Of a stretch of 64,000 nucleotides of DNA, positions 17,190 to 25,882 are shown one piece after another. This DNA is from Spirochaetales bacterium (lineage in GTDB: Bacteria; Spirochaetota; Leptospiria; Leptospirales; Leptonemataceae): contig JABTUL010000002.1 of assembly GCA_015075425.1 (NCBI GenBank), positions 434,001 through 498,000 on the forward strand, given 5' to 3'. A model generated the notes under the pieces. It made no database searches, had not been told where the DNA came from, and was given only the letters and a program-made list of their open reading frames with translations. Within the stretch, counting starts at the first letter, position 1. Each line of letters begins with the position of its first letter. Made by a program: the position numbers and the translations under genes.

Positions 17190-17692
17190 AGACTTCCGGT
17201 GGTGTAACTGGTCGTGGTGGTTGTGTTGTGCGCACCGGGTCCCCGACTGCACATGCATAGATGGCGTGCCTGAGCACTAACTCTCGCGCCGCGCGCTTCG
17301 CCGGAATTCATAATTTCTTCAGCAATTTGCACCACCAGGTCCTCTTGAATCTGGAATCGTCTGGCGTAAGCCTGCACAAGACGCGGAAATTTACCAAGGC
17401 CCAGGATCCGCGTTCCCGGCATATACGTAATACTTATTTTTCCATAAAAGGGTAAAAAATGGTGAGCGCAGAGAGAAAAAAAATCGATGTCCTCGATGCT
17501 GACCGTGGCCGGTGTTTCCGATCCTTCAAGGAGCCGGGTGGTTTTTAAGATTTTCGCCGGATGCATCCGGTAACCGGAAAGAAGTTCCTGATAAGCGCGG
17601 ACAATGCGATCCTCACTTTCTTCTGATTCAAACCAGTCCAGAGCGCGCTGATCCGTAGTGATTTTTGCGTTGATCCAGTCTTTAAGATCCAT
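17177..17692 (-). CDS. folE: GTP cyclohydrolase I
   Basis: The 171-residue enzyme converts GTP to dihydroneopterin triphosphate, the first step of folate or pterin synthesis. Zinc and catalytic residues are visible in SLCAHHFLPFYG and in HLCMCSRGP, and the C-terminal TTTTSYTTG resembles the usual tail. Length is slightly short at the N-terminus but covers the whole T-fold. It is preceded by the hppA terminator and overlaps the cytochrome c gene, which is an unusual partner. Confidence 0.92.
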   Translation of the reverse strand: MDLKDWINAKITTDQRALDWFESEESEDRIVRAYQELLSGYRMHPAKILKTTRLLEGSETPATVSIEDIDFFSLCAHHFLPFYGKISITYMPGTRILGLGKFPRLVQAYARRFQIQEDLVVQIAEEIMNSGEARGARVSAQARHLCMCSRGPGAHNTTTTTSYTTGSLCVS

Positions 17693-17732
17693 GCGTCCAT
17701 GCTCGATTCAGGGCAGAAACCATTCCAGCAAT

Positions 17733-17764
17733 AAAAAAACCCGGCAATGATGCCGGGTTTTTTA
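17733..17764 (-). terminator. Rho-independent terminator after hppA
   Basis: AACCCGGCA and TGCCGGGTT are perfect 9-bp arms around a 4-base loop (ATGA), flanked by A- and T-runs. It ends hppA transcription on the minus strand and could work in both directions. Confidence 0.85.
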
Positions 17765-17786
17765 AGAGTGGTGATGCGCTGCGATC

Positions 17787-19967
17787 TTAAATGATCAGCG
17801 GGGCAATCACGAGAGCCACGACGCTCATCAGCTTGATGAGGATGTTAATGGAGGGCCCCGATGTATCTTTAAGAGGGTCACCCACGGTGTCACCGGTAAC
17901 GGCAGCCTTGTGTGCGTCTGAGCCCTTTTTATAGAGGACTCCGTCAATGGTTGCCCCTTTCTCAATCATCTTTTTGGCATTGTCCCAGGCACCACCAGCG
18001 TTGGATTGAAAGATGGCCATCAGAACTCCGGAGACGGTAACACCGGCAAGGAGGCCGCCCAGAGCTTCGGGGCCAACCAGAAAACCGGCGAGCACCGGAG
18101 CAACAACGGCTAAAAGTCCGGGAAGGATCATCTCCCGAATGGCCGCAGAGGTAGAAATCTCCACGCACTTTGCGTATTCCGGTTTGCCTTCTGCAGCATC
18201 AAAGATTTTGCGATCGGACGTGGTGAGTTTCTTCATGTCGCCATCGTACTTCTTCATGATGGCCAGCGCATTTTTGAGTTCCGGGATGGAATTGAACTGA
18301 CGTCGCACTTCATTGATCATGGATCGGGCAGCCCGGCCCACAGCGCCCATGGCCAGTGCCGAGAAAACGTAGGGAAGCATTGCGCCAATGAGCAGCCCGG
18401 CCATAACCGTGGGGTTAGCCACATTGATAGCTTTGAGACCGGCCTGTTTCATGAAGGCAGAGAAGAGCGCCAGAGCTGTCAGGGCCGCAGAGGCAATGGC
18501 AAAACCTTTGCCGATGGCAGCCGTGGTATTGCCCACAGCGTCCAGTTTATCGGTGCGTTCGCGCACTTCCGGTGGCAGTTCAGCCATCTCCGCAATACCG
18601 CCAGCGTTATCCGAAATAGGTCCGTAAGCGTCCACAGCGAGCTGGATACCGGTATTGGCAAGCATACCCAGGGCGGCGATAGCAATGCCGTAAAGGCCAG
18701 CGAAATGGTAGGCTCCCACGATGGAAGCACCGATGATCAGCGCCGGCAGCCCTGTGGAAAGCATACCGAGTCCGAGCCCGGCAATGATGTTCGTCGCCGA
18801 GCCTGTTGTGGACTGGAAGACAATTCCCGTTACCGGTTTTTTATCGGTTCCAGTGTAATACTCCGTGATTCCACCTACAAGAACGCCGGCGATGAGACCA
18901 ATCACCGTGGCAACAAGGACGCCTGTCGCAGTAAAGACTCGATCGGTTCCTTCCAGAATGGAAGTTGTGGTCCAGGTGGCGGGCAGGAGAGCGTAAATCG
19001 CATAAGCTGCTCCACCAATCATGATTGCACTGGAAAAGTAGTGGCCAAAGGAAAGGGCTCGACCCGGATCTCCGCCTTCTTTCACCCGCACAAAAAACGT
19101 ACCGATGATCGAGCAGACGATTCCCAGCCCGGCCAGCGCCAGCGGCAGGATTACAGCAGAAAGGCCATTCATTCCATCCACGTCTTTCAAGACGTCAATG
19201 AAAGCGGCACCGAGAACCATGGAACCCAGGATAGAACCTACATACGACTCGAAGAGGTCAGCGCCCATACCGGCCACGTCTCCCACGTTATCACCCACGT
19301 TATCCGCAATGGTTGCTGGATTGAGCGGATGATCTTCAGGAATGCCGGCTTCGACCTTGCCCACAAGATCGGCTCCCACATCAGCAGCTTTGGTGTAAAT
19401 GCCACCGCCCACGCGGGCAAATAGCGCGATAGAGGAAGCGCCCAGCGAAAATCCGGAGAGGATGTTGAGCACCCGGTCCATTTCGCTGCCCGTGGTTGGC
19501 GCAAAGTAGAGCATGTAAAGGGCGAAAAGACCACCAAGACCCAGAACACCAAGACCGACGACTCCCATACCCATGACGGAGCCTCCGGTAAAAGCGACTT
19601 TCAAAGCACTTTCAAGGCCGGTCCGTGCAGCGTGGGCTGTCCGGTAGTTGGCTTTGGTGGCCACACGCATCCCGAGGAAGCCGGCCAGTGCGCTGCACAG
19701 TGCGCCCACAATAAAGGAAACAGCGACCAGAGAATGGGAGGATTGCTCATTGGCGGACAGGCCAAGCAGAATGGCGACAGCGAGCACAAACCAGATCAAA
19801 ACTTTATATTCGGCGCGTAAGAAAGCCATGGCTCCGGAGGAAATGTAATGGCCGATTTTCACCATTTTTTCCGTTCCCGGATCCTGCTTGCTAATCCAGG
19901 CCGTGCGATAGAAACTGTAGCCCAGCGCCAGGACTCCCGCACCCAGGGTAAGGTAAGTAAGATTCAT
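17787..19967 (-). CDS. hppA: Membrane pyrophosphatase, K+-dependent type
   Basis: The 726-residue protein hydrolyses PPi and pumps H+ or Na+ across the membrane. About 16 membrane segments are present, with catalytic motifs [20 protein letters not shown] and [21 protein letters not shown], plus C-terminal [14 protein letters not shown]. The motif [10 protein letters not shown] has Ala and Gly where K+-independent enzymes have Lys and Thr, so a K+-dependent enzyme is expected. Glu in LFESY is shared with Na+-pumping members, so Na+ transport is possible. AAGGAGAG precedes the ATG. The strong downstream terminator makes it monocistronic. Confidence 0.95.
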   Translation of the reverse strand: MNLTYLTLGAGVLALGYSFYRTAWISKQDPGTEKMVKIGHYISSGAMAFLRAEYKVLIWFVLAVAILLGLSANEQSSHSLVAVSFIVGALCSALAGFLGMRVATKANYRTAHAARTGLESALKVAFTGGSVMGMGVVGLGVLGLGGLFALYMLYFAPTTGSEMDRVLNILSGFSLGASSIALFARVGGGIYTKAADVGADLVGKVEAGIPEDHPLNPATIADNVGDNVGDVAGMGADLFESYVGSILGSMVLGAAFIDVLKDVDGMNGLSAVILPLALAGLGIVCSIIGTFFVRVKEGGDPGRALSFGHYFSSAIMIGGAAYAIYALLPATWTTTSILEGTDRVFTATGVLVATVIGLIAGVLVGGITEYYTGTDKKPVTGIVFQSTTGSATNIIAGLGLGMLSTGLPALIIGASIVGAYHFAGLYGIAIAALGMLANTGIQLAVDAYGPISDNAGGIAEMAELPPEVRERTDKLDAVGNTTAAIGKGFAIASAALTALALFSAFMKQAGLKAINVANPTVMAGLLIGAMLPYVFSALAMGAVGRAARSMINEVRRQFNSIPELKNALAIMKKYDGDMKKLTTSDRKIFDAAEGKPEYAKCVEISTSAAIREMILPGLLAVVAPVLAGFLVGPEALGGLLAGVTVSGVLMAIFQSNAGGAWDNAKKMIEKGATIDGVLYKKGSDAHKAAVTGDTVGDPLKDTSGPSINILIKLMSVVALVIAPLII

Positions 19968-20208
19968 TAAGAGCTCTCCTTAGAAAACTGCGTATTTTTT
20001 TTTCACCGGCCTGTTCAGTAGATTCAGTAAGGCCAAGATGATAAAAGCAATGAAGGGGGTGGGACCTGTCAAGCCTTTCGTGCATGGCAATTGGCCAAAT
20101 ATCGACAAAAACAATCGACATTTTATCCGGTTTATGGGCAAAAGCCCGTTTCGGCATGGCCGATTTTCCTTTCCTTAGCTATCTTCAGTCATTGCTGCAG
20201 GCATTCCA

Positions 20209-21018
20209 ATGAACTTGATTGAAACCGCTCTCATCATCCTATCCGTCCAGGTTTTTTGTTTTATTTTTGCCGCAGCGTTCAAAACGGATCTCTTAACCGA
20301 TCTGAGCTATGGTCTCACTTTTGCCCTGATAGCCGGTATCAACCTCCGGTACGTGGAGCCCCCGGCGAGTACAGTGGTGCAGGTAGCTCACTATGGATCG
20401 CAGTTGGCGGTGGTTGTCTGGGGAACAAGGCTGGCCCTGTTTTTGTTTTATCGCATCCATAAGATGGGTCGGGACAAACGTTTTGACGGTCGGCGCGAAA
20501 ATGTGCTATCCTTTGCTATGTTCTGGGCCTTGCAGGCGATAAGCATCGGGATCATCTATGCACCGGTCATGCTTCTTTCCTGGCAGCTGGAAAACCCCAA
20601 AACCCTTAGCTTCCGCGAAGACCTTGCCTGGCCTCTGGTTCTTGTCGGGCTCTGTCTTTTCCTTACGGGCTTTCTCCTTGAGGCTGTGGCAGATCAGCAG
20701 AAGCTTTCGTTCTATGAAAAACAGAAGAAAAGCGGTGAGGATAAGGTGCGCTGGATGGATCAGGGTTTGTTCAGCCGGGCCCGCCATCCCAACTATGCGG
20801 GGGAGATTCTCGTCTGGTGGGGTCTGTGGCTGGTCGCTCTACCCTTCCTGCCGCTCTGGCTGGGGGCGCTCGCTATTTCTGGACCCGTCTGGATTACCAT
20901 ATTATTACTTAAGATCAGCGGTATCCCGCTTTTAGAAAAAAGCGCCCAGAAAAAATTCGGTGATGACCCGGCTTACCAGGCATACAGGGCGCGAACGCGC
21001 TCCTTGTGGCCTATTTGA
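20209..21018 (+). CDS. DUF1295 / steroid 5-alpha-reductase-family membrane protein
   Basis: The 269-residue protein has about six membrane segments and the C-terminal signature SRARHPNYAGEILVWWG (about residues 187-203), typical of DUF1295 and isoprenylcysteine methyltransferase-like folds that use NADPH or S-adenosylmethionine. The substrate is unknown. It converges on ppk2 with stop codons directly abutting (21018/21019). It is transcribed divergently from hppA over a 241-base gap. Confidence 0.85.
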   Translation: MNLIETALIILSVQVFCFIFAAAFKTDLLTDLSYGLTFALIAGINLRYVEPPASTVVQVAHYGSQLAVVVWGTRLALFLFYRIHKMGRDKRFDGRRENVLSFAMFWALQAISIGIIYAPVMLLSWQLENPKTLSFREDLAWPLVLVGLCLFLTGFLLEAVADQQKLSFYEKQKKSGEDKVRWMDQGLFSRARHPNYAGEILVWWGLWLVALPFLPLWLGALAISGPVWITILLLKISGIPLLEKSAQKKFGDDPAYQAYRARTRSLWPI

Positions 21019-21948
21019 TTAATACCGTTCCGGAACGTACATATATTCCGGTAGCGGTTTGCGCTCATAATCCTCATGGCGGCGTCGCGGCGGTAGCTGG
21101 ACCGGTTCATGCTCTCCAACGTCCGTATAAGGCACCAGGCTCAGCAAATGGCTGATGCAATTGAGACGGGCCTTTTTCTTATTGTTGGCTGGAACGATCC
21201 ACCAGTAGGCCTCGGGAATACTGGTCCGTTCCAGCATGATTTCTTTGGCCCGGGTATAGTCTTCCCATCTGGCGCGTGACTCGAGGTCCATGGGACTGAG
21301 TTTCCATTTCTTGAGCGGATCATGGATGCGGCACTGAAATCGGAATTGCTGTTCTTCATCTGTGATGGAGAACCAGAATTTGACGATTTGAATACCGGAA
21401 CGAATCAACATTCTTTCAAAGTCCGGGACGGTCCGGAAAAATTCTTCGTATTCTTCATCGCTACAAAAACCCATGACCCTTTCCACCCCGGCCCGATTGT
21501 ACCAACTGCGATCAAAGAGAACGATTTCGCTGGCAGCCGGGAGGTGAGCCACATAACGCTGGAAGTACCACTGCGTTTTTTCGCGACTGGTGGGGGCAGG
21601 CAGCGCGGCCACCCGGCATACGCGGGGATTGAGTCGCTGAGTGATCCGTTTGATCGTACCGCCTTTTCCGGCGGCGTCCCGACCCTCAAAGATCACAACC
21701 AGTTTGTATCCGGTGCGCACCACCCATTCCTGTAGCCGAACCAGTTCCGTTTGCAGGCGATACAATTCTTTGAAATACTTCCTCCTGTAAGCATGAACAC
21801 CTTCGCCCGCTGCTACGGTTTCAGTACCCAGTCTCGCCTGCTCCTCAAGATCGGAGAGTTCCATTTCCATTTCTTCATCAAAAGAATCGATGTATTCATC
21901 ATGGATGCGGGCGTAGAGTTCGCGTTCTTCTTGTGTTTCCAGGTTCAT
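21019..21948 (-). CDS. ppk2: Polyphosphate kinase 2
   Basis: The 309-residue protein transfers phosphate between polyphosphate and nucleotides. Walker A is FEGRDAAGKGG (residues 87-97), Walker B is LFDRSWYNRAGVERV (144-158), and a lid region includes RIHDPLKKWKLSPMDL. Size and single-domain layout fit class I PPK2, which mainly regenerates nucleoside triphosphates. Its ATG overlaps the stop of the upstream zinc-ribbon gene. An 80-residue acidic N-terminal extension is present. Confidence 0.92.
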   Translation of the reverse strand: MNLETQEERELYARIHDEYIDSFDEEMEMELSDLEEQARLGTETVAAGEGVHAYRRKYFKELYRLQTELVRLQEWVVRTGYKLVVIFEGRDAAGKGGTIKRITQRLNPRVCRVAALPAPTSREKTQWYFQRYVAHLPAASEIVLFDRSWYNRAGVERVMGFCSDEEYEEFFRTVPDFERMLIRSGIQIVKFWFSITDEEQQFRFQCRIHDPLKKWKLSPMDLESRARWEDYTRAKEIMLERTSIPEAYWWIVPANNKKKARLNCISHLLSLVPYTDVGEHEPVQLPPRRRHEDYERKPLPEYMYVPERY

Positions 21949-22331
21949 TCGAGTCCGTGGGGTGTGTAGATGAGTGTGCTGTGATCGCGGTCGTCCGGCG
22001 CAAAAGATGCCGCTACCTCACCCCTTAAAAGTCCAAGCTCCCCGCTGTCCAGAAAAATTCCGCCGCAATTGCTGCAGCGATCCACTTCGACCTTACCCAT
22101 CGTTTCGATATGCATGGGGGATTGACAGGCCGGACAAATCAATTGACGGGATTTCCGGGGCGGCCTTTTGCTCCCGACCGTCCGCTCCTGCTCCAGCGGT
22201 TCCACGTGGGCGTCTACTGCTGCTGTGGCCGGGCGCGGATCGACCGGGTGGGGTGCATGGATATCGGCGGACTCCAGCGGCGGCCGGCGAACGTCCAGCC
22301 GCTTTAAGATGTAGTCCCAGCCCGGAAACAT
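21945..22331 (-). CDS. TFIIB-type zinc-ribbon protein
   Basis: The 128-residue protein has a zinc ribbon, CPACQSPM and CSNCGGIFLDSGEL, at about residues 66-100, characteristic of the zf-TFIIB family of unknown function. The N-terminal 60 residues are Pro-rich and probably unstructured. It overlaps ppk2 by four bases, so it may be a partner or regulator of that kinase; this is inference. Confidence 0.75.
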   Translation of the reverse strand: MFPGWDYILKRLDVRRPPLESADIHAPHPVDPRPATAAVDAHVEPLEQERTVGSKRPPRKSRQLICPACQSPMHIETMGKVEVDRCSNCGGIFLDSGELGLLRGEVAASFAPDDRDHSTLIYTPHGLE

Positions 22332-22434
22332 GGGGTTTTATGAGGACCTGGCATACTTTGTCAACTGTTCTCCTGTGGGGCCTGCTCATTGCATTTTTTG
22401 CTTCCCCTGCATTCTCCCTGTCCGACAAAGAGGC

Positions 22435-23157
22435 ATGGTTACGCTTCTCACCCCGGAGCGAGTGCTTCTGGTTCTGCGGGCCCTGGTTACGGGAAGCCTG
22501 GCCATTCGGGTGGATGGGCTTGAGCACATTCCCGAGCGTGGCGGTGCCATACTGGTCTGTAATCATTCAGATTATGCCGATCCTTTGATCCAGGCTCTCT
22601 TTTCCGGGCGTCGCCTTACCTTTCTGGGTAAGGCGGGAATGCTGGAACTGCAGTGGCTGCGACGTCTGCAGAGCCTGCTTTCCTCCGTGGACAAAAGCAC
22701 CATCGAAGGTGGACTGGTAGAGCTTGCCGATGAATTTCTCAATATTTCCGGTCAGGTTCTTTTCGACATCCAGCAAAGCCTGACTCCTGCAGAAGATCCT
22801 CTTTCCCAGGAGGAGCTGGACAAATTGTGTCAAATTTTGCGCGACGGGGCAATTCTTGCTCTGTACCCGGAAATGAAAAGTAGCCCCGGCGCCGGCCTTG
22901 CCCCGTTCAGTGATCTCCCGGTCCAACTGTCCCGGCTCACCGGACTGCCTGTCGTGCCCGCCGGCATCATCGGCAGCCACGGCCTTTCCAGTTTAAGACA
23001 GTGGCTCTTTGGCCGCAATATAGGCCGGGCCGTGGTGTATTCCATTGGCGAACCGATGCTATTTGTGCCGGCAGAGGATATCAGCACCGGAGTACAAAAA
23101 TTGCACGGCCAGGTGGCCAGGCTCTGTCGCCGTCAGAGCAGCCGGGCCTCAATGTGA
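22435..23157 (+). CDS. PlsC-family lysophospholipid acyltransferase
   Basis: The 240-residue protein has the acyltransferase motif NHSDYADP (H-x4-D) and a later block LYPEMKSSPGAG in the position of the usual EGTRS, followed by LPVVPAGIIGS. It should esterify an acyl chain to lysophosphatidic acid or a related lipid at the inner membrane. I chose ATG 22435 (AGAGG upstream) because family similarity begins near it; the frame opens earlier at 22330. Its stop overlaps the start of the OmpA-like gene by four bases. Confidence 0.85.
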   Translation: MVTLLTPERVLLVLRALVTGSLAIRVDGLEHIPERGGAILVCNHSDYADPLIQALFSGRRLTFLGKAGMLELQWLRRLQSLLSSVDKSTIEGGLVELADEFLNISGQVLFDIQQSLTPAEDPLSQEELDKLCQILRDGAILALYPEMKSSPGAGLAPFSDLPVQLSRLTGLPVVPAGIIGSHGLSSLRQWLFGRNIGRAVVYSIGEPMLFVPAEDISTGVQKLHGQVARLCRRQSSRASM

Positions 23158-24002
23158 TCTCAAGCAGAACCGATACATACCGTGTGGGCCTAAAATACGT
23201 TCTTTCTGCCCTGATTTTTTTGTGCTGCTATTGCGGCCCCAAGAAAGCTCCGCCCGGGCCGGCGACGGGCCCCGTGGATCCGGTGGGCCTCGCTTCCGGT
23301 GAAAGGCCACTGCCCGAGCCAGGCAAGGAAATCGAGGATCGAGTGGCCCTGGCGGAGAAGCAACACTCCCTGGCGACAAAGATCCCGGTTGTCCCGCCAG
23401 GTGAACAGAAACCCAGTTTAACCATCAGTCGTGAATCTGCCTATTTGCGTGACCGGCTGGGCTACCTGGTTGAGCGTCGGCTTGTCGAATTGCATGAGCG
23501 CGGTCCGGCAACGGTAATTGTTCTTACCAGTCCGCAACTATTTGCCAGCGGTTCCACACGCCTTTCCGCTTCCGGGCGGCGTCTGGTGTTGCAGGTCAAT
23601 GAAATTTTAGTAGGCCTTCGAGGTAAACGTTTTGCCGTAGAAGGGCATGCCGACGAAAGACGTGGTCGCACTTCCAACTGGGATCTGGGCTACCGTCGGG
23701 CGATGGCCGTCGTGCAACTTATGATTGCCCATCACATGCCTTCCTATCGCATCAGCGCAAGCAGCTATGGTTCTACCCGTCCGCAAGAAACGGATGACAC
23801 GGCGGAGGGCCGGGCATTGAATCGGCGGGTGGAAATAGCTGTTGTGGATGATCATTTTCGTTATCCCCAGGATGACAACCGGCACACCACAACCGTTCCC
23901 ATTTACAGAAGCATCGATCCGGCGCGCAGTGGACCGGATGGTCGGACCATTGGTACGGAGTATGAGAAATATTTGCGAGAGAAGGGCCTTGAGCGCCCTT
24001 GA
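23154..24002 (+). CDS. OmpA-like peptidoglycan-binding lipoprotein
   Basis: Translation probably starts at GTG 23154, overlapping the acyltransferase stop, although GTG 23184 is also possible. The signal peptide ends in FLCCYC, giving a lipidation site. A Pro-rich spacer follows, then an OmpA C-terminal domain (about residues 120-235) with FAVEGHADERRGRTSNWDLGYRRA split as VEGHADERR and NWDLGYRRA, and RALNRRVEIAV. It should link the outer membrane to the cell wall. The C-terminal 45 residues are an extra polar tail. Confidence 0.85.
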   Translation: MISSRTDTYRVGLKYVLSALIFLCCYCGPKKAPPGPATGPVDPVGLASGERPLPEPGKEIEDRVALAEKQHSLATKIPVVPPGEQKPSLTISRESAYLRDRLGYLVERRLVELHERGPATVIVLTSPQLFASGSTRLSASGRRLVLQVNEILVGLRGKRFAVEGHADERRGRTSNWDLGYRRAMAVVQLMIAHHMPSYRISASSYGSTRPQETDDTAEGRALNRRVEIAVVDDHFRYPQDDNRHTTTVPIYRSIDPARSGPDGRTIGTEYEKYLREKGLERP

Positions 24003-24003
24003 T

Positions 24004-24966
24004 CTACTCCTGTAAAACGCTGCCCTCGGCTTCAGCCAGACGGAAGGCAATGTCCCTTCTGCGCTGGATGGACATAATAGGTATCTCAAGGAAAAAGGGA
24101 TCTTCTGGATGTGCTAAAAGTTTATCAAATTGACGAACAGCTTCAGCATAGTCGCGCAGATCAACGGCGATGATCGCCAGGTAATAGTGCAGCAGTCGAT
24201 TGTAGTCTTCGCGAGATTTGCCGGACACATCTTCCGTTTCAATGGAGTACAGAATTTCACGGGCCATATACAGATTGCGCCGGTCCAATTCCAGCCGGGC
24301 CAGACCGATTTTTGCATCGCTATTGCCCGGCCAGCCTTTCTGTACCTGGCGGAAGTAATCGTAAGCCCTTTCACCGGATTTTTGTTCCAGGTAAAAATTT
24401 CCCAGCTCTACCAGTGCTGAAGGATCAAAGGGATTCTTTTTGTATGCCAGCCGATAGTTTGCAAGAGTGGCCCGATGATCGCCAGAGCGACGAAAAGCTG
24501 TGGCCAGGTAGTAGTAGGTTCGGGCGTATTCAGGGACTTGATCGCGGGCGCGCTCCAGATACAACTGTGCCTTTTCAGGCATACGCAGAAGCAAATAGAT
24601 GCGACCCAGATTAAAGAGCAGAGGAAAGAATTGTGGATCGGCTCTCAGGGCAGAAAGATAGGCATCGCGCAATGCTTCCAGTTGTGCGGCATCGCTTCCG
24701 GCAGCCTCCGCGCGCGTTACCAGTTCATTGTTGAATGCGGCAATGTTTGTAATTTCCGTATCACCAAAAAGAAAGCGAACGCTGCCCGGCGGCGGTTCTC
24801 CCTGGAAGGCCGGCCCCGCTGTCAGGATGTAATCCCGTTTGCTCTTGAGAAAGGTTCCCTGCGGTACGGTCTGTCCGGGCAATATCTCCAGTGGCTGCAA
24901 CAGCGTGTCCTGGCCCTGGGCCATCAAGGCTCCCGACAGAGCAAAGAGAAGGGTTCGTCCAACCAT
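24004..24966 (-). CDS. Secreted tetratricopeptide-repeat protein
   Basis: The 320-residue protein has a short signal peptide (ALSGALMAQGQ) and about five TPR-like helix pairs between residues 90 and 300, for example LFNLGRIYLLLRMPEKA and YYLATAFRRSGDHRATLA. These repeats mediate protein interaction, here probably in the periplasm. Its stop lies one base from that of the OmpA-like gene on the other strand. It is downstream of the ABC ATPase with a 31-base gap. Confidence 0.8.
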   Translation of the reverse strand: MVGRTLLFALSGALMAQGQDTLLQPLEILPGQTVPQGTFLKSKRDYILTAGPAFQGEPPPGSVRFLFGDTEITNIAAFNNELVTRAEAAGSDAAQLEALRDAYLSALRADPQFFPLLFNLGRIYLLLRMPEKAQLYLERARDQVPEYARTYYYLATAFRRSGDHRATLANYRLAYKKNPFDPSALVELGNFYLEQKSGERAYDYFRQVQKGWPGNSDAKIGLARLELDRRNLYMAREILYSIETEDVSGKSREDYNRLLHYYLAIIAVDLRDYAEAVRQFDKLLAHPEDPFFLEIPIMSIQRRRDIAFRLAEAEGSVLQE

Positions 24967-24997
24967 CGGATTTATTGTCGGAAAATAAGCCTGGTCC

Positions 24998-25849
24998 TCA
25001 AATGGCCGGGGCGAGGTTGGCCTCCAGCAGCTCGCGGGTGTAGGGGTGTTCGGGAGTTGCGGTGATTTTTTCCACAGACCCCTTTTCCACGATTCTGCCC
25101 TCCTGCATCACAGCGATTTCATGAGAAAGATGCTTCACAACAGCCAGGTCATGGCTGATAAAAAGATAGGTAAGGCCCAGTCTGTCCTGCAAATCGAGTA
25201 AAAGATTGATGATCTGAGCCTGAATCGATACGTCAAGTGCGCTCACGCATTCGTCGGCTACAATGAATTCTGGATCCAGGATGAGAGCCCGGGCGATGGA
25301 GATTCGCTGTCTCTGGCCACCGGAAAATTCATGGGGATAGCGGCTGAGCACATCGGCGGAAAGACCCACGAGGTCCAGAGTGGAGCGCATCTTTTCCTGA
25401 CGTTCAGGCTGGCTCTGGTCTGGAAAATGGACGCGCATCCCCTCCGATAGAATGCTCTCAATGGACAGGCGCGGATTCAGAGTGGAAAAAGGATCTTGAA
25501 AGATAATCTGCAATTTTTTGCGCAAAGGGCGCCAGCGGGCCTGGTTCAAGTTCTGCAGTTCGATAGCGGGGCCTTCAGGTGGATGGTAGCGAATCGTGCC
25601 GGAAAAAACACTGGCCAGTCCCAGTATAGCGCGCCCGAGAGTCGTTTTTCCCGATCCGGATTCACCCACCAGTCCCAGGGTTTTGCCGCGTTCCATTGTG
25701 AGGTGGATGTCATGGCAGACCGGAAATTCTCTCTGACGACGCGCAAAAAAACCGCTGCGCTCCAGATAACCGGCGTTCACCGCCGTCAATTCCAGATGCC
25801 CCGTTCCCACAATGGGCATTTTTTTCCCCGGAGGGCTCTGTAAATTCAT
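24998..25849 (-). CDS. Oligopeptide-type ABC transporter ATPase (OppF/DppF-like)
   Basis: The 283-residue ATPase has Walker A GESGSGKTT, signature SGGQRQRISIARAL, Walker B in FIVADECVSALD and the H-loop ISHDLAVV. The C-terminal region (RIVEKGSVEKI, HPYTRELLEA) is the oligopeptide-transporter extension. Such proteins usually act with a second ATPase, two permeases and a binding protein, none of which are adjacent here. Upstream genes are divergent, so it is encoded alone or only with the TPR protein. Confidence 0.88.
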   Translation of the reverse strand: MNLQSPPGKKMPIVGTGHLELTAVNAGYLERSGFFARRQREFPVCHDIHLTMERGKTLGLVGESGSGKTTLGRAILGLASVFSGTIRYHPPEGPAIELQNLNQARWRPLRKKLQIIFQDPFSTLNPRLSIESILSEGMRVHFPDQSQPERQEKMRSTLDLVGLSADVLSRYPHEFSGGQRQRISIARALILDPEFIVADECVSALDVSIQAQIINLLLDLQDRLGLTYLFISHDLAVVKHLSHEIAVMQEGRIVEKGSVEKITATPEHPYTRELLEANLAPAI

Positions 25850-25882
25850 TTACGCTGCCCGCCAGGGCATCGATCTCTGCTT

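Noticed and set aside
19981-20100. hppA promoter candidate (TTGACA near 20067 on the minus strand)
   Set aside because: The -35 is perfect, but no acceptable -10 occurs at 16-18 bases, so I did not list it.
22330-22434. Earlier start for the PlsC acyltransferase
   Set aside because: The extra 35 residues are Cys-rich and unlike the family, and ATG 22435 has a better ribosome-binding site.
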